34,487 nt of DNA from an uncultured Oscillospiraceae bacterium. Its GTDB lineage: Bacteria; Bacillota; Clostridia; Oscillospirales; Acutalibacteraceae. The notes below the pieces were generated by a model. The model was not told the origin of the DNA and did no database searches. It was given only the letters and a program-made list of their open reading frames with translations. The DNA is taken from contig URYP01000012.1 in assembly GCA_900552115.1 (NCBI GenBank), positions 1 to 34,487 of the forward strand. The letters are read 5' to 3'. Shown here piece after piece: positions 13,856 to 21,534 of the stretch. How positions within the stretch are numbered: position 1 is the stretch's first letter; each line of letters starts with the position of its first letter. Position numbers and translations under genes: made by a program.

Positions 13856-13926
13856 AAAAAAAGCTCCTCTCTCTTGTTAAACCAACACACTCGTCCCAAA
13901 TGGTTTGTCTATAAAAGGATAAGGGT

Positions 13927-13954
13927 ATTATACCACAAATGTATGCTCCGTCAA
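13927..13954 (-). promoter_or_regulatory. HPr promoter
   Basis: Minus-strand TTGACG (13949-13954), 16-bp spacer, perfect TATAAT (13927-13932). The predicted leader is about 65 bases. Confidence 0.8.
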
Positions 13955-14133
13955 TCGGTTTTGTCCACATAAACCGCCAAAAACTGCATTTTTGGTTCTC
14001 TGCCCTATTTTAAAACTTTCTATGAACGGCCTTTTGTAACTTATAACCATCGCGGTGAATAACTTTTGGTTAGTAAAAACGAAGGGCAAGCCAGTTTTAC
14101 AGGAAATCGACAAAATCCGAGGGTGGTTTTTCA

Positions 14134-14877
14134 TCAATCCGATGCTGTTGGTGGAAAATACCTTTTTAAAAACGCCCGGTCTTTTTCCGTCAGTTCCGCC
14201 TGTTCCAGCAGGTCGGGGCGCAGGCGTGCCGTCCGCTCAAGGGATTGGCGCCGCCGCCACTCGCTGATGTTGGCGTGATGCCCGCTGAGCAGCACCTCGG
14301 GGACTGCACGGCCCTCCCACTCGGCGGGGCGGGTATACTGGGGATATTCCAGCAGGCCGGCGAAATGGCTTTCGTCTGTGAAACAAGCCTCCTCGGACAG
14401 CACGCCCGGCACCATGCGGGCCACGCAATCGGTCAGCACCAACGCCGGCAGCTCGCCGCCGGTGAGCACATAATCGCCAATGGAAATCTGCTCGTCGACC
14501 AGCGCTTCCAGCACCCGTTCGTCCACCCCTTCATAGTGGCCGCAGAGCACGCATAAATGCGGTTTTTGCGCCAACTCACGCGCTTTCTGCTGGGTGAGCA
14601 CCGCCCCCTGTGGGGACATATAGACAAGATACGGCCGCTCTCCCGTCTCCTCGCAGACCGCGCGGAAGCAGTCGGTGATGGGCTGGGCGTTCATCACCAT
14701 CCCCTGCCCGCCGCCATAGGGATAGTCGTCCACCTGCTTCTGCTTATTGAGGGTATAGTCCCGGATCTGGTGGCAGTGCACCTCAAGCGCGCCTTTGCTT
14801 TGCGCGCGCCCGAGGATGCTTTCCGACAGCACCCGGTCACACATCTCGTCAAACAGGGTTAAAATATCAATCCGCAT
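14134..14877 (-). CDS. trmD: tRNA (guanine-N1-)-methyltransferase
   Basis: 247-residue SPOUT-class enzyme that methylates G37 of tRNAs next to the anticodon, preventing frameshifts. MRIDILTLFDEM is the typical start. PYGGGQGMVM, the trefoil-knot region LCGHYEGVDERV and IGDYVLTGGELPALVLTD, and SGHHANISEWRRRQS (the catalytic-Asp/tRNA-binding tail region) are all present. It overlaps the rimM stop by 11 bases. rplS, which commonly follows trmD, is not in the next positions here. Confidence 0.97.
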   Translation of the reverse strand: MRIDILTLFDEMCDRVLSESILGRAQSKGALEVHCHQIRDYTLNKQKQVDDYPYGGGQGMVMNAQPITDCFRAVCEETGERPYLVYMSPQGAVLTQQKARELAQKPHLCVLCGHYEGVDERVLEALVDEQISIGDYVLTGGELPALVLTDCVARMVPGVLSEEACFTDESHFAGLLEYPQYTRPAEWEGRAVPEVLLSGHHANISEWRRRQSLERTARLRPDLLEQAELTEKDRAFLKRYFPPTASD

Positions 14878-15382
14878 CGTTCAGCAATCCCTTCATAGGC
14901 CGGATGAGAACCCGGCCTCCATCCACATCCTTTTCGATCACGACCGGCGGGATGGCAGGAATCAACACCTCCCGCCCGTCTTTACACCGCATGTGATACA
15001 CGTCGTTGGCGCCGGTGGCGCTCACGTCGGCCAGCACGCCGTAGTCCTCCCCGGTATCCGCATCGACAATGCGGCAGCCGATCAGATCCTGCACAAAGCA
15101 GGCGCCTTCCGGCAAAACGAGATCGTCCCGCCGCAGCCAAAGCACCCGGCCCCGCAGGACTGACGCGTCCTGCACGGTATCGACGCCTTCCAGCTTGATC
15201 AGCGCCATATGCTTGTGGGGCCGGCTGCGCACCTTGACCGGCACGCGCCCTTCATCCCAATAAAGCGTAGAGATGGGCGTGAGCTGTTCGGGCGTGTCAC
15301 ACCAGGGCTGCACCCGTACCTCGCCCCGTATGCCGTGGGTGCCGACGATCTGTCCCGCTTCCAAAAATTCTTTTTTGGGCAT
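14867..15382 (-). CDS. rimM: 16S rRNA processing protein RimM
   Basis: 171-residue 30S maturation factor that binds ribosomal protein S19 and helps assemble the 30S head. The N-terminal beta-barrel has the motif AGQIVGTHGIRGEVRV. The PRC-barrel C-terminal domain ends in IPAIPPVVIEKDVDGGRVLI. Start ATG 15382 (MPKKEFLEAG) is chosen for the GCGGAGGAGAAATC ribosome site; the longer frame to 15472 runs into the divergent gene's promoter. Cotranscribed with trmD. It is cut off from khpA by a plus-strand gene and a terminator, so it needs its own promoter; only a weak TATATA near 15400 is visible. Confidence 0.95.
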   Translation of the reverse strand: MPKKEFLEAGQIVGTHGIRGEVRVQPWCDTPEQLTPISTLYWDEGRVPVKVRSRPHKHMALIKLEGVDTVQDASVLRGRVLWLRRDDLVLPEGACFVQDLIGCRIVDADTGEDYGVLADVSATGANDVYHMRCKDGREVLIPAIPPVVIEKDVDGGRVLIRPMKGLLNDAD

Positions 15383-15432
15383 GATTTCTCCTCCGCTGCT
15401 GTATATATTCCTTGATCGGCCTATATCTAAAC

Positions 15433-15461
15433 TTGACCCGCCTCGTCGGGTGGGGTACACT
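15433..15461 (+). promoter_or_regulatory. Promoter of the glyoxalase-family gene
   Basis: TTGACC (15433-15438), 17-bp spacer, TACACT (15456-15461), 33 bp before the GTG start. Confidence 0.65.
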
Positions 15462-15494
15462 GAAACTATCATAATCGGGAAAGGAGCGCTGTCT

Positions 15495-15878
15495 GTGCAT
15501 CTACATCATATGGCTGTCACCGTCCATGACCTGGAGGCCATGAAACGGTTTTACATCACCTATTTCGGGGGAACGTCCGGCCCCCTCTACCACAACCCGT
15601 CGACCGGGCTAATGACCTATTTCTTGTCTTTTGACGGAGAGGCACGGCTGGAGCTGATGACCCGGCCCGGGCTGGAAAGCAACGCCTCCTCCGGCCCTCG
15701 AGCCGGATACGCGCATCTGGTTTTCGGCGCCGGCAGCCAGGCGGAAGTGGACAGGCTGACCGCCCGCCTGCGTGGGGACGGCTACACCGTTGTCAGCGGC
15801 CCCCGCATAACGGGAGACGGCTATTATGAGAGCGGCGTTCTCGACCCCGAAGGCAATCATATCGAGATTACCGTGTGA
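15495..15878 (+). CDS. Glyoxalase/VOC-superfamily metalloprotein
   Basis: 127 residues with the paired beta-alpha-beta-beta-beta units of the vicinal-oxygen-chelate fold. MHLHHMAVTVHDLEAMKRFY supplies a metal-ligand His at the first strand. LELMTRP has the mid-domain Glu, GYAHLVFG the second His, and GVLDPEGNHIEI the last Glu. It may be a lactoylglutathione-lyase-type or antibiotic/fosfomycin-type enzyme; the substrate cannot be told. Start is GTG 15495 with AAAGGAG eight bases upstream; the long in-frame extension lacks a ribosome site. It is a single gene on the plus strand, placed within what is usually one ylxM-ffh-rpsP-khpA-rimM-trmD run. Confidence 0.85.
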   Translation: MHLHHMAVTVHDLEAMKRFYITYFGGTSGPLYHNPSTGLMTYFLSFDGEARLELMTRPGLESNASSGPRAGYAHLVFGAGSQAEVDRLTARLRGDGYTVVSGPRITGDGYYESGVLDPEGNHIEITV

Positions 15879-15893
15879 TCTCCTCCGGCAAGA

Positions 15894-15933
15894 AAACAGG
15901 GCGTATGGCTTTTTCCGGCCATACGCCCTGTTT
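15894..15933 (+). terminator. Bidirectional terminator between the glyoxalase-family gene and khpA
   Basis: AAACAGGGCGTATGGC (15894-15909) pairs perfectly with 15918-15933. The minus-strand exit is TTTTCTTG and the plus-strand exit is TTTATT, so both convergent genes can use it. Confidence 0.9.
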
Positions 15934-15942
15934 ATTGGCCAT

Positions 15943-16176
15943 TCAGTCGATTTCCACCGACACTTTGGCGTCCACACGGGTCGCCGCGGCGCGCATGACG
16001 GTGCGGATCGCCTTGGCAATCCGGCCCTGCTTGCCGATGACCCGGCCCATATCGCCTTCCGCCACATGCAGATGGTACACGATAACGCCTTCCTCATCGG
16101 GCGCGTCTTCGTCCACCGTCACGGCGTCCGGATTCTCCACCAGGCCCTTGGCCATATCGATCAATAATTCTTTCAT
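15943..16176 (-). CDS. khpA: KH-domain RNA-binding protein KhpA
   Basis: 77-residue single KH domain (the GxxG loop reads GRVIGKQGRIAKAIRTV) that binds RNA, often with KhpB/EloR in cell-elongation control of Firmicutes. The N-terminus MKELLIDMAKGLVENPDAVTV is typical of the YlqC family. ATG 16176 follows AAGGAGTAGGATGCC. It lies 21 bp after rpsP and is the last gene of the ylxM operon here. Confidence 0.95.
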   Translation of the reverse strand: MKELLIDMAKGLVENPDAVTVDEDAPDEEGVIVYHLHVAEGDMGRVIGKQGRIAKAIRTVMRAAATRVDAKVSVEID

Positions 16177-16197
16177 GGCATCCTACTCCTTAGACCC

Positions 16198-16437
16198 TTA
16201 CACGCCCGCTTTTTTCAGCAGATCTTTGACCGTATCGGTGGGCTGGGCGCCATTGGCAATCCATTTCTGGGCCTTTTCCGCGTCCACTTTCACCACAGCC
16301 GGATCCTCCAGCGGGTTGTAATAACCGATTTCCTCGATGAAACGGCCGTCCCGCGGATAACGGGAGTCCGCCACCACAATACGATAAAACGGGTTTTTCT
16401 TGGCGCCCATGCGGCGCAAACGAATTTTAACTGCCAT
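16198..16437 (-). CDS. rpsP: 30S ribosomal protein S16
   Basis: 79-residue small-subunit protein. MAVKIRLRRMGAKKNPFYRIVVADSR is the standard S16 start (first 20 residues diagnostic), and EEIGYYNPL is the central conserved block. The ATG at 16437 follows TTGGAGGTAACAGGT, so the extension to 16482 is rejected. It lies between ffh and khpA, the usual Firmicute order. Confidence 0.98.
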   Translation of the reverse strand: MAVKIRLRRMGAKKNPFYRIVVADSRYPRDGRFIEEIGYYNPLEDPAVVKVDAEKAQKWIANGAQPTDTVKDLLKKAGV

Positions 16438-16534
16438 ACCTGTTACCTCCAACATTCTTGCTTTCAATATATCTTCAACCATAAACCCTTATGGGTGAAT
16501 TCGTAATACGGTGAATATGAGCGGCGCTGCCCGC

Positions 16535-17893
16535 TTACATGCCGAAGCCTTTTCCGCCCAGCATGCCGGGGGGGATGCCCCGCAGGCCGCGCTTGCCTTT
16601 TTTGCCCAGGCCCTTCATCTGCTTCATCATCTGCTTCATGGAATCATACTGCTTGAGCAGGCGGTTGACATCCTCCACTTTCATACCGCAGCCGGCGGCG
16701 ATCCGCCGTTTGCGAGAGGGATTGATCAGCTCCGGTTTGGCGCGCTCGGCCGGCGTCATAGACAATATGATGGCCTCAGTGCGGTCAAACTGCCGTTCGT
16801 CGATATCGACGTCCTTCAGCTTTTTGCCCAGGCCTGGGATCATGCCCAGCATGCCCTTGATATCGCCCATTTTCTTTATCTGAGAAAACTGGTCCAACAT
16901 ATCGTTCATATCGAACTTATCCTGCTGCAGCTTTTTGGCCATCTCGGCGGCTTCTTTTTCACTGATCTGCTGCTCAGCTTTTTCTATCAGGGACATGACG
17001 TCGCCCATTCCCAAAATACGGGAAGCCATCCGCTCGGGATGGAAAACCTCGAGATCCTCCAGCTTTTCGCCGGTGCCGGCAAACTTGATGGGTTTGCCGG
17101 TAACCGACCGCACCGACAGCGCCGCACCGCCGCGGGTATCGCCGTCCAGCTTGGTCAGGATCACGCCGTCTATGCCCAGCGCCTCATCGAATGACGAGGC
17201 CACGTTGACCGCGTCCTGTCCGGTCATGGCGTCCACCACCAGCAGGATTTCCTGCGGGGCCACGGTGCTTTTGATCGATTTCAGCTCGTTCATGAGCTGC
17301 TCATCGATATGCAGCCGGCCGGCGGTATCGAGAATTACATAATCGTTGCCATAATCGCGGGCGTGCGCCACGGCTTTGCGGGCGATCTCCACCGGGTCGG
17401 CGGTACCCATTTCAAAAAATGGCACGCCGGCGCGCTGCGCCACCACCTGCAATTGCTGGATCGCCGCAGGGCGGTAGACGTCGCAGGCCACCAGCAAGGG
17501 ACGGTGCCCCTGGCTTTTCAGCAGCCGGCCCAGTTTGCCGGAATGGGTGGTTTTACCCGAACCCTGCAGGCCGCACATCATGATGACACAGGGGGGATGG
17601 CTGGGATTGGCCAGCCGGGCCGCCTGCCCGCCCATGAGCGCGGTCAGCTCCTCGTCGACGATTTTAATCACCATCTGCGCCGGGGTCAGGCTTTCCATCA
17701 CCTGAGCGCCCACCGCTCGTTCGGTGACCTTGGCGGTGAATTCCTTGGCCACCTTATAGTTGACGTCCGCTTCGAGAAGGGCGAGCCGCACTTCGCGCAT
17801 GGCTTCCTTCACATCGGCTTCGCTCAGCTTGCCCTTGGAGCGAAGCCGCTTGAACGCCGCGGACAGTTTATCTGAAAGTCCTTCAAACGCCAC
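16535..17893 (-). CDS. ffh: Signal recognition particle GTPase Ffh
   Basis: 452-residue SRP54 homologue that, with 4.5S/6S-type SRP RNA and FtsY, targets membrane proteins. The N-domain is 1-90. The G-domain has the P-loop GLQGSGKTT (108-116), CDVYRPAAIQQL, DTAGR and TKLDGDTRGGAAL. The methionine-rich M-domain ends MKQMMKQMKGLGKKGKRG...GMLGGKGFGM. Start is GTG 17893 with AAGGAGAGCTATC. It begins 11 bp after the ylxM stop. No SRP RNA gene was seen nearby. Confidence 0.98.
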   Translation of the reverse strand: MAFEGLSDKLSAAFKRLRSKGKLSEADVKEAMREVRLALLEADVNYKVAKEFTAKVTERAVGAQVMESLTPAQMVIKIVDEELTALMGGQAARLANPSHPPCVIMMCGLQGSGKTTHSGKLGRLLKSQGHRPLLVACDVYRPAAIQQLQVVAQRAGVPFFEMGTADPVEIARKAVAHARDYGNDYVILDTAGRLHIDEQLMNELKSIKSTVAPQEILLVVDAMTGQDAVNVASSFDEALGIDGVILTKLDGDTRGGAALSVRSVTGKPIKFAGTGEKLEDLEVFHPERMASRILGMGDVMSLIEKAEQQISEKEAAEMAKKLQQDKFDMNDMLDQFSQIKKMGDIKGMLGMIPGLGKKLKDVDIDERQFDRTEAIILSMTPAERAKPELINPSRKRRIAAGCGMKVEDVNRLLKQYDSMKQMMKQMKGLGKKGKRGLRGIPPGMLGGKGFGM

Positions 17894-17904
17894 GATAGCT
17901 CTCC

Positions 17905-18267
17905 TTATTCTTCCAGTTTATCCGCCTGCCGCTCAATGCGGGCCAGCGCGTCGGCAATGTCCCGGGAATGGATGTGCCGGTCGTTATACCGCCGGATGTC
18001 CCCGGCCGCCTGCCGGATAGCGGCAAAGCTTTCCTGCATGGCGCGGAACCGCTTATGCAGCCCGAGGCGGTCCTCCATATCAAGGAGCTGCGTTTCCGCC
18101 CTCTTGATGGAATCCCGTACGCCCTGGCGGGTAATGCCGTCGTTTTCCGCAATTTCCGCCAGCGACAGGTCGTGGTTGTAATAAAGCTCCATCACATCCC
18201 GCTGCTTTTCGGTCAGCATATCGCCGTAAAAATCCAGCAGCAGCGCGACCTCCATGTTTTTGCCCAC
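17905..18267 (-). CDS. ylxM: SRP-operon HTH protein YlxM
   Basis: 120-residue protein of the YlxM/p13 family, related to sigma region 4, that binds and modulates the Ffh-SRP RNA complex. The core reads LLDFYGDMLTEKQRDVMELYY, then the helix-turn-helix LSLAEIAENDGITRQGVRDSIKR. Start GTG 18267 (reading MGKNMEVALL) is chosen because GGAGGGGG lies eight bases upstream; the longer frame to 18306 begins inside the leader hairpin. Founder gene of the operon, directly ahead of ffh. Confidence 0.92.
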   Translation of the reverse strand: MGKNMEVALLLDFYGDMLTEKQRDVMELYYNHDLSLAEIAENDGITRQGVRDSIKRAETQLLDMEDRLGLHKRFRAMQESFAAIRQAAGDIRRYNDRHIHSRDIADALARIERQADKLEE

Positions 18268-18311
18268 GACGGATTCCCCCTCCCGCGTCTTAGCACCGGA
18301 CAACAAAAAGG

Positions 18312-18329
18312 CGCCTTTGTGTAAAGGCG
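18312..18329 (-). terminator. Terminator-like hairpin between promoter and ylxM
   Basis: On the minus strand CGCCTTT-ACAC-AAAGGCG forms a 7-bp stem with a 4-base loop, followed by CCTTTTTGTT. It starts only about 8 bases after the predicted transcription start and 45 bases before ylxM. It could be an attenuator or the terminator of the upstream ylbJ transcript. Confidence 0.6.
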
Positions 18330-18343
18330 ATCACTTTACACAC

Positions 18344-18372
18344 ATTATACACAGCCGCCTCACGTCTGTCAA
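18344..18372 (-). promoter_or_regulatory. Perfect consensus promoter of the ylxM-ffh-rpsP-khpA operon
   Basis: Minus-strand TTGACA (18367-18372), 17-bp spacer, TATAAT (18344-18349). All twelve consensus bases match. Confidence 0.9.
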
Positions 18373-18388
18373 GAGGGAAAATCCAACT

Positions 18389-19543
18389 TTACGCTTTTTT
18401 TCTGCCGCTATCGGACGAATTCGCGTGGGAATTGGTGAACAGCAGCAGCACGCACATGGCGATAAGGGTGACCGCTGCCGGTACGGAGGAGGCGGTAATG
18501 CTGACGGCATTGCCGGAAATCACGGCGGAGGCGGCCAGCGGTACCGGAATTATGCGGAGCAGCAGTACGCTGAAGAGCCCCCCCAGCGCCGCGTGTATCA
18601 GCCGCGCTAAAAAGAAATGGCGGCCCATTATGCCATATTCGTGCAGGGTGGCGGTCAGCTGGCAATGCACTGACAGCCCGCCCCAGCCCAGCGCCGCTCC
18701 CAGCAGAAGCGGGCGCAGCGTGCCAGCGGTGGAGGCGGCCACACAGCCGGTAGTCACTTCGGTCAGGATTGGGAACAGGCAGTCTAGATCCCGCACGTCG
18801 GCGCCGGCGGTTTCCAGCGGCCAAGTAATGACACGAGTCAGGCTCTGCACCAGGCCGGTAACATCCCCCAATGCCTGGATAGCGGCAAACAGCACCACAA
18901 ACCCACACATATACAGCATGGACCGGCAGGCGCTGTTTACCGACTGCGCCAGCGCCGCTCCCGGTCGTACCGGACGGAAACCCGCGCTGACATGCTCCTC
19001 CCCGCCGGAAAGCGGCGCTCCAAAAATACGGCAGGCCACCCCAATGGTAAGCGACGCCAGCATATGCGCCGCCAACAGCACCACGCCATAGCGGGCGTTA
19101 CCAAGCAGGCCCGCTCCCACCGTGCTGACAACGAACGCCGGCCCGGCGTTGACGCAGAACAACAGCATCCGCCCGGCCTCCCGCCGGGTAATGGATCCGC
19201 TTTTCAGCAGCTCGCCCACCGCGGCGCCTCCTGCCGGATACCCCCCTACAAATCCAATCAAAATGCCGGCCGCACAGCGCCCCGGCAGCCCAAACAGAAA
19301 ACGCGTTACTTTTTCCAGCCGCCTCCCCACCGCCGCATCGATCCCGGAGCGGGTTACGAAGCCCGCCAGCACGATAAAAGGAAACAGGGACGGTATAATG
19401 ACGGTGGAGCAGATGGACAGGCCCCGGCTGATCCCGCCGGCCACCGCCTGCGGCCAGACCAGCAGGGCGCCGCCCATCGCCACAACGACGATCAGCAAGA
19501 CGCCCTTTAACAAAGTGGATTTATGTACGGCAGCTACGAACAT
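18389..19543 (-). CDS. ylbJ: Sporulation integral membrane protein YlbJ
   Basis: 384-residue polytopic membrane protein of the nucleoside-recognition/Gate fold, required for spore cortex formation in Bacillus. Eight or more hydrophobic segments run from residue 12 on. Family marks include STVIIPSLFPFIVLAGF, the GFVGGYPAGG loop, and the second-half repeat FPILTEVTTGC, which echoes it. GWGGLSVHCQ matches the conserved GLSVxxQ block. ATG 19543 has GGGGAGGAGATAGTAC. It is monocistronic here, lying on the opposite strand to yqfCD and sharing a long upstream gap with them. Confidence 0.9.
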   Translation of the reverse strand: MFVAAVHKSTLLKGVLLIVVVAMGGALLVWPQAVAGGISRGLSICSTVIIPSLFPFIVLAGFVTRSGIDAAVGRRLEKVTRFLFGLPGRCAAGILIGFVGGYPAGGAAVGELLKSGSITRREAGRMLLFCVNAGPAFVVSTVGAGLLGNARYGVVLLAAHMLASLTIGVACRIFGAPLSGGEEHVSAGFRPVRPGAALAQSVNSACRSMLYMCGFVVLFAAIQALGDVTGLVQSLTRVITWPLETAGADVRDLDCLFPILTEVTTGCVAASTAGTLRPLLLGAALGWGGLSVHCQLTATLHEYGIMGRHFFLARLIHAALGGLFSVLLLRIIPVPLAASAVISGNAVSITASSVPAAVTLIAMCVLLLFTNSHANSSDSGRKKA

Positions 19544-19922
19544 GTACTATCTCCTCCCCATAGTCCCGGCCTTTGATAGAATGACTGTCGGCGTTTACCG
19601 CCTTCCGGCGGCAAACCGCCGCTGTCATTCCCCTTTGCATTAGACTCCTGTGCACAATTTTGGACCTGGCGGCTCAAGACATGGGAAAAGTTGTTGTTCC
19701 GCAAGCGACATCACCATTCTTATCCATTCGTCGCAAGGCTCCGTCTTTTCCGCCTGACAGCCGGGCCGTCAATGCACGTTCCCCTTATTCTATGACGCAG
19801 GGGGCGGGCATAATGCCCCTTTTTAAGGCATATGATCGAAGTGACATAAAGGGACTGCGCAGGCATGGTGTCCGCACCGGCGGGGCCATGCGGCAAAGAC
19901 CGGAACGATGGGAGGAAAGCCC
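19544..19922. other. Gap between divergent ylbJ and yqfC; holds a long imperfect hairpin
   Basis: No gene is supported. The main structure is at 19579-19630: outer arms GAATGAC/GTCATTC are perfect, inner arms GTTTACCGCC/GGCGGCAAAC nearly so (one G·T-type pair), and an internal mismatch separates them. It lies in the ylbJ leader. A smaller GGGC/GCCC hairpin with T5 is near 19811. I could not identify sporulation sigma-factor promoters with confidence. Confidence 0.5.
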
Positions 19923-20213
19923 ATGTTTATAAAGGGAAAACGAACCCGGGCGGCGCTTACAGGAAAAGTGGAACGGGCGCTTGAACTGCCGGGAGGTACG
20001 CTGACCGATGTGCCGCGCATTGAACTGACCGGCCAGCGGCAGGCCGTGGTGGAGGGGTGTCATGGCATTTTGTCCTATGACGACGACGCCGTACGCCTGA
20101 GTACAGGCTGCGGGATCGTGAGAATCACCGGCCAGCAGCTGACGCTGCGCGCCATGAGCGACGACAGCGCCATGGTCACCGGATGCCTTTTATCCGTGGA
20201 ATTTTTAAACTGA
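19923..20213 (+). CDS. yqfC: Sporulation protein YqfC (YabP family)
   Basis: 96-residue beta-rich protein of the YabP/YqfC family, expressed in the mother cell of spore formers. Recognisable marks are LELPGGTLTDVPRIELTGQRQ (first 20 residues diagnostic), VEGCHGILSYDDDAVRLSTG and GCLLSVEF near the end. ATG 19923 follows GGGAGGAAAGCC. It precedes yqfD by 13 bp, the conserved pairing in endospore-forming Firmicutes. Confidence 0.92.
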   Translation: MFIKGKRTRAALTGKVERALELPGGTLTDVPRIELTGQRQAVVEGCHGILSYDDDAVRLSTGCGIVRITGQQLTLRAMSDDSAMVTGCLLSVEFLN

Positions 20214-20226
20214 AAGGAGAACGGTC

Positions 20227-21405
20227 ATGTTCCTGTTGCGTTGGCTGCAATTTCTCATTGGCTGGGTGGAATGGGAGGCCGAAGGCGGGTTTCCGGAACG
20301 GTTTTTAAATCTTTGCGCCCGCGAACATATCACCGTTCCCCGTACCCGCCGGCAGGGAATTTCCCTGTTTGGCTGTTGTTATGCCCGGCAATACCGGCGG
20401 CTGCGCCCACTGGCCCGCCGCTGCGGCGTCCGCCTGCATGTGACGGCGCGCCACGGGCTGCCCTTTTTTACCCGGCGTTACCGTTACCGGTGGGGCCTGG
20501 CCGCCGGGCTGGCCCTGTATATCGTGATGCTCCAGATATTCCCCCATTACATCTGGTCGGTCGATATTGTGGGAAACAAAGACGTCCCCGCCGCCAAAAT
20601 CGAAGCGGTAATGGCGGACCTAGGCGTTAAAGTCGGCGCCGGGCGCACCTCCTTCAATATGCGTGCCATTCAGCTGCAGGCCATCGAGGCGCTGCCGGAG
20701 CTGTCCTGGGTGGCGGTTAATATGGAGGGCAGCGTCGCCCATGTAGAGGTGAACGAACGTATCACCGCGGCGGCCCCGCCTGATTTGTCCCAGCCGGCCA
20801 ACCTGAAAGCCACCAGCGACGGTATTGTGGTCTCGACCCGCATTGTCGATGGGCAGGCGGTCGTGCAGAAAGGGGATGCCGTGGTCAAGGGCATGCTGTT
20901 GGCCAGCGGCATTATTGAAACCACCAGCGGACCGCTGTTTAAGCACGCGCGCGGGGAAGTGATGGCCAAAACCTCCCACACCTTTACGACGACCGTCCCC
21001 CTGGAGGAAACCCAGAACCTGCCTTCTAAAACCGGTATTCTGCGGCCATCCCTGCAATTGTTTTCCCTTCAAATACCACTGTATACCAACGGCAGTCTGC
21101 CCGAAGCCTATCAGGAAGAAGTTTACACCCATCCCCTGACGGCTAACGGAACACGGCTTCCCCTTGGCTTCACCAACCGCTATTACTACCCGCTGGTTTC
21201 CACCCGGATCCAGCGCACGCCGGAACAGGCCGCCGATTTGGCTAAAAAACAGATGGAAACATGGAAAACAAGCGTTTTAAAAAACGCCACAATCGAGTCC
21301 CAGGTGGAGGACGGCCGCATGGAGAACGGTTCCTATACACTGACTGTCAAATTTTCGTGCGTGGAAAATATTGCCGCGGAGGAAATATTCCACGTCAAGT
21401 CCTGA
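20227..21405 (+). CDS. yqfD: Sporulation membrane protein YqfD
   Basis: 392 residues. A cytoplasmic N-terminal part of about 90 residues ends in a basic FFTRRYRYRWG, then comes a single membrane segment LAAGLALYIVMLQIFPHYIW (about 96-115) and a large outside domain starting with DIVGNKDVPAAKI, a POTRA-like beginning. The later block VSTRIVDGQAVVQKGDAVVKGMLLASG is the typical YqfD barrel segment. It is a sporulation protein of unknown molecular role. ATG 20227 follows AAAGGAG. Pairs with yqfC. Confidence 0.92.
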   Translation: MFLLRWLQFLIGWVEWEAEGGFPERFLNLCAREHITVPRTRRQGISLFGCCYARQYRRLRPLARRCGVRLHVTARHGLPFFTRRYRYRWGLAAGLALYIVMLQIFPHYIWSVDIVGNKDVPAAKIEAVMADLGVKVGAGRTSFNMRAIQLQAIEALPELSWVAVNMEGSVAHVEVNERITAAAPPDLSQPANLKATSDGIVVSTRIVDGQAVVQKGDAVVKGMLLASGIIETTSGPLFKHARGEVMAKTSHTFTTTVPLEETQNLPSKTGILRPSLQLFSLQIPLYTNGSLPEAYQEEVYTHPLTANGTRLPLGFTNRYYYPLVSTRIQRTPEQAADLAKKQMETWKTSVLKNATIESQVEDGRMENGSYTLTVKFSCVENIAAEEIFHVKS

Positions 21406-21477
21406 TTGGGCATACTACTGGTGTTTACCGCAGAAGAATGCCACAATCAGAATGGAAAATTTTATACAAATTGCTTA

Positions 21478-21517
21478 ATGACATTCGTAAAATTTATTGA
21501 TATACTATAGTAGTATA
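21478..21517 (+). promoter_or_regulatory. phoH promoter overlapped by a palindrome
   Basis: ATGACA (21478-21483), 17-bp spacer, TATACT (21501-21506). The perfect inverted repeat TATACTA-TAG-TAGTATA (21501-21517) starts on the -10 and extends to the expected start site, so it could be an operator; it could also simply be AT-rich chance. Confidence 0.55.
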
Positions 21518-21534
21518 AATAGGGGATTGTCTAA

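Noticed and set aside
13961..14062. DnaA-box-like words (TTGTCCACA, TTATTCACC)
   Set aside because: Each differs from TTATCCACA-type boxes and only two occur; no AT-rich unwinding region or dnaA/dnaN genes are near, so no origin is claimed.
19828..19850. Possible sporulation sigma-E promoter (GCATATG and CATAAAG) before yqfC
   Set aside because: The spacing of 10 bp is too short compared with the usual 13-15 bp.
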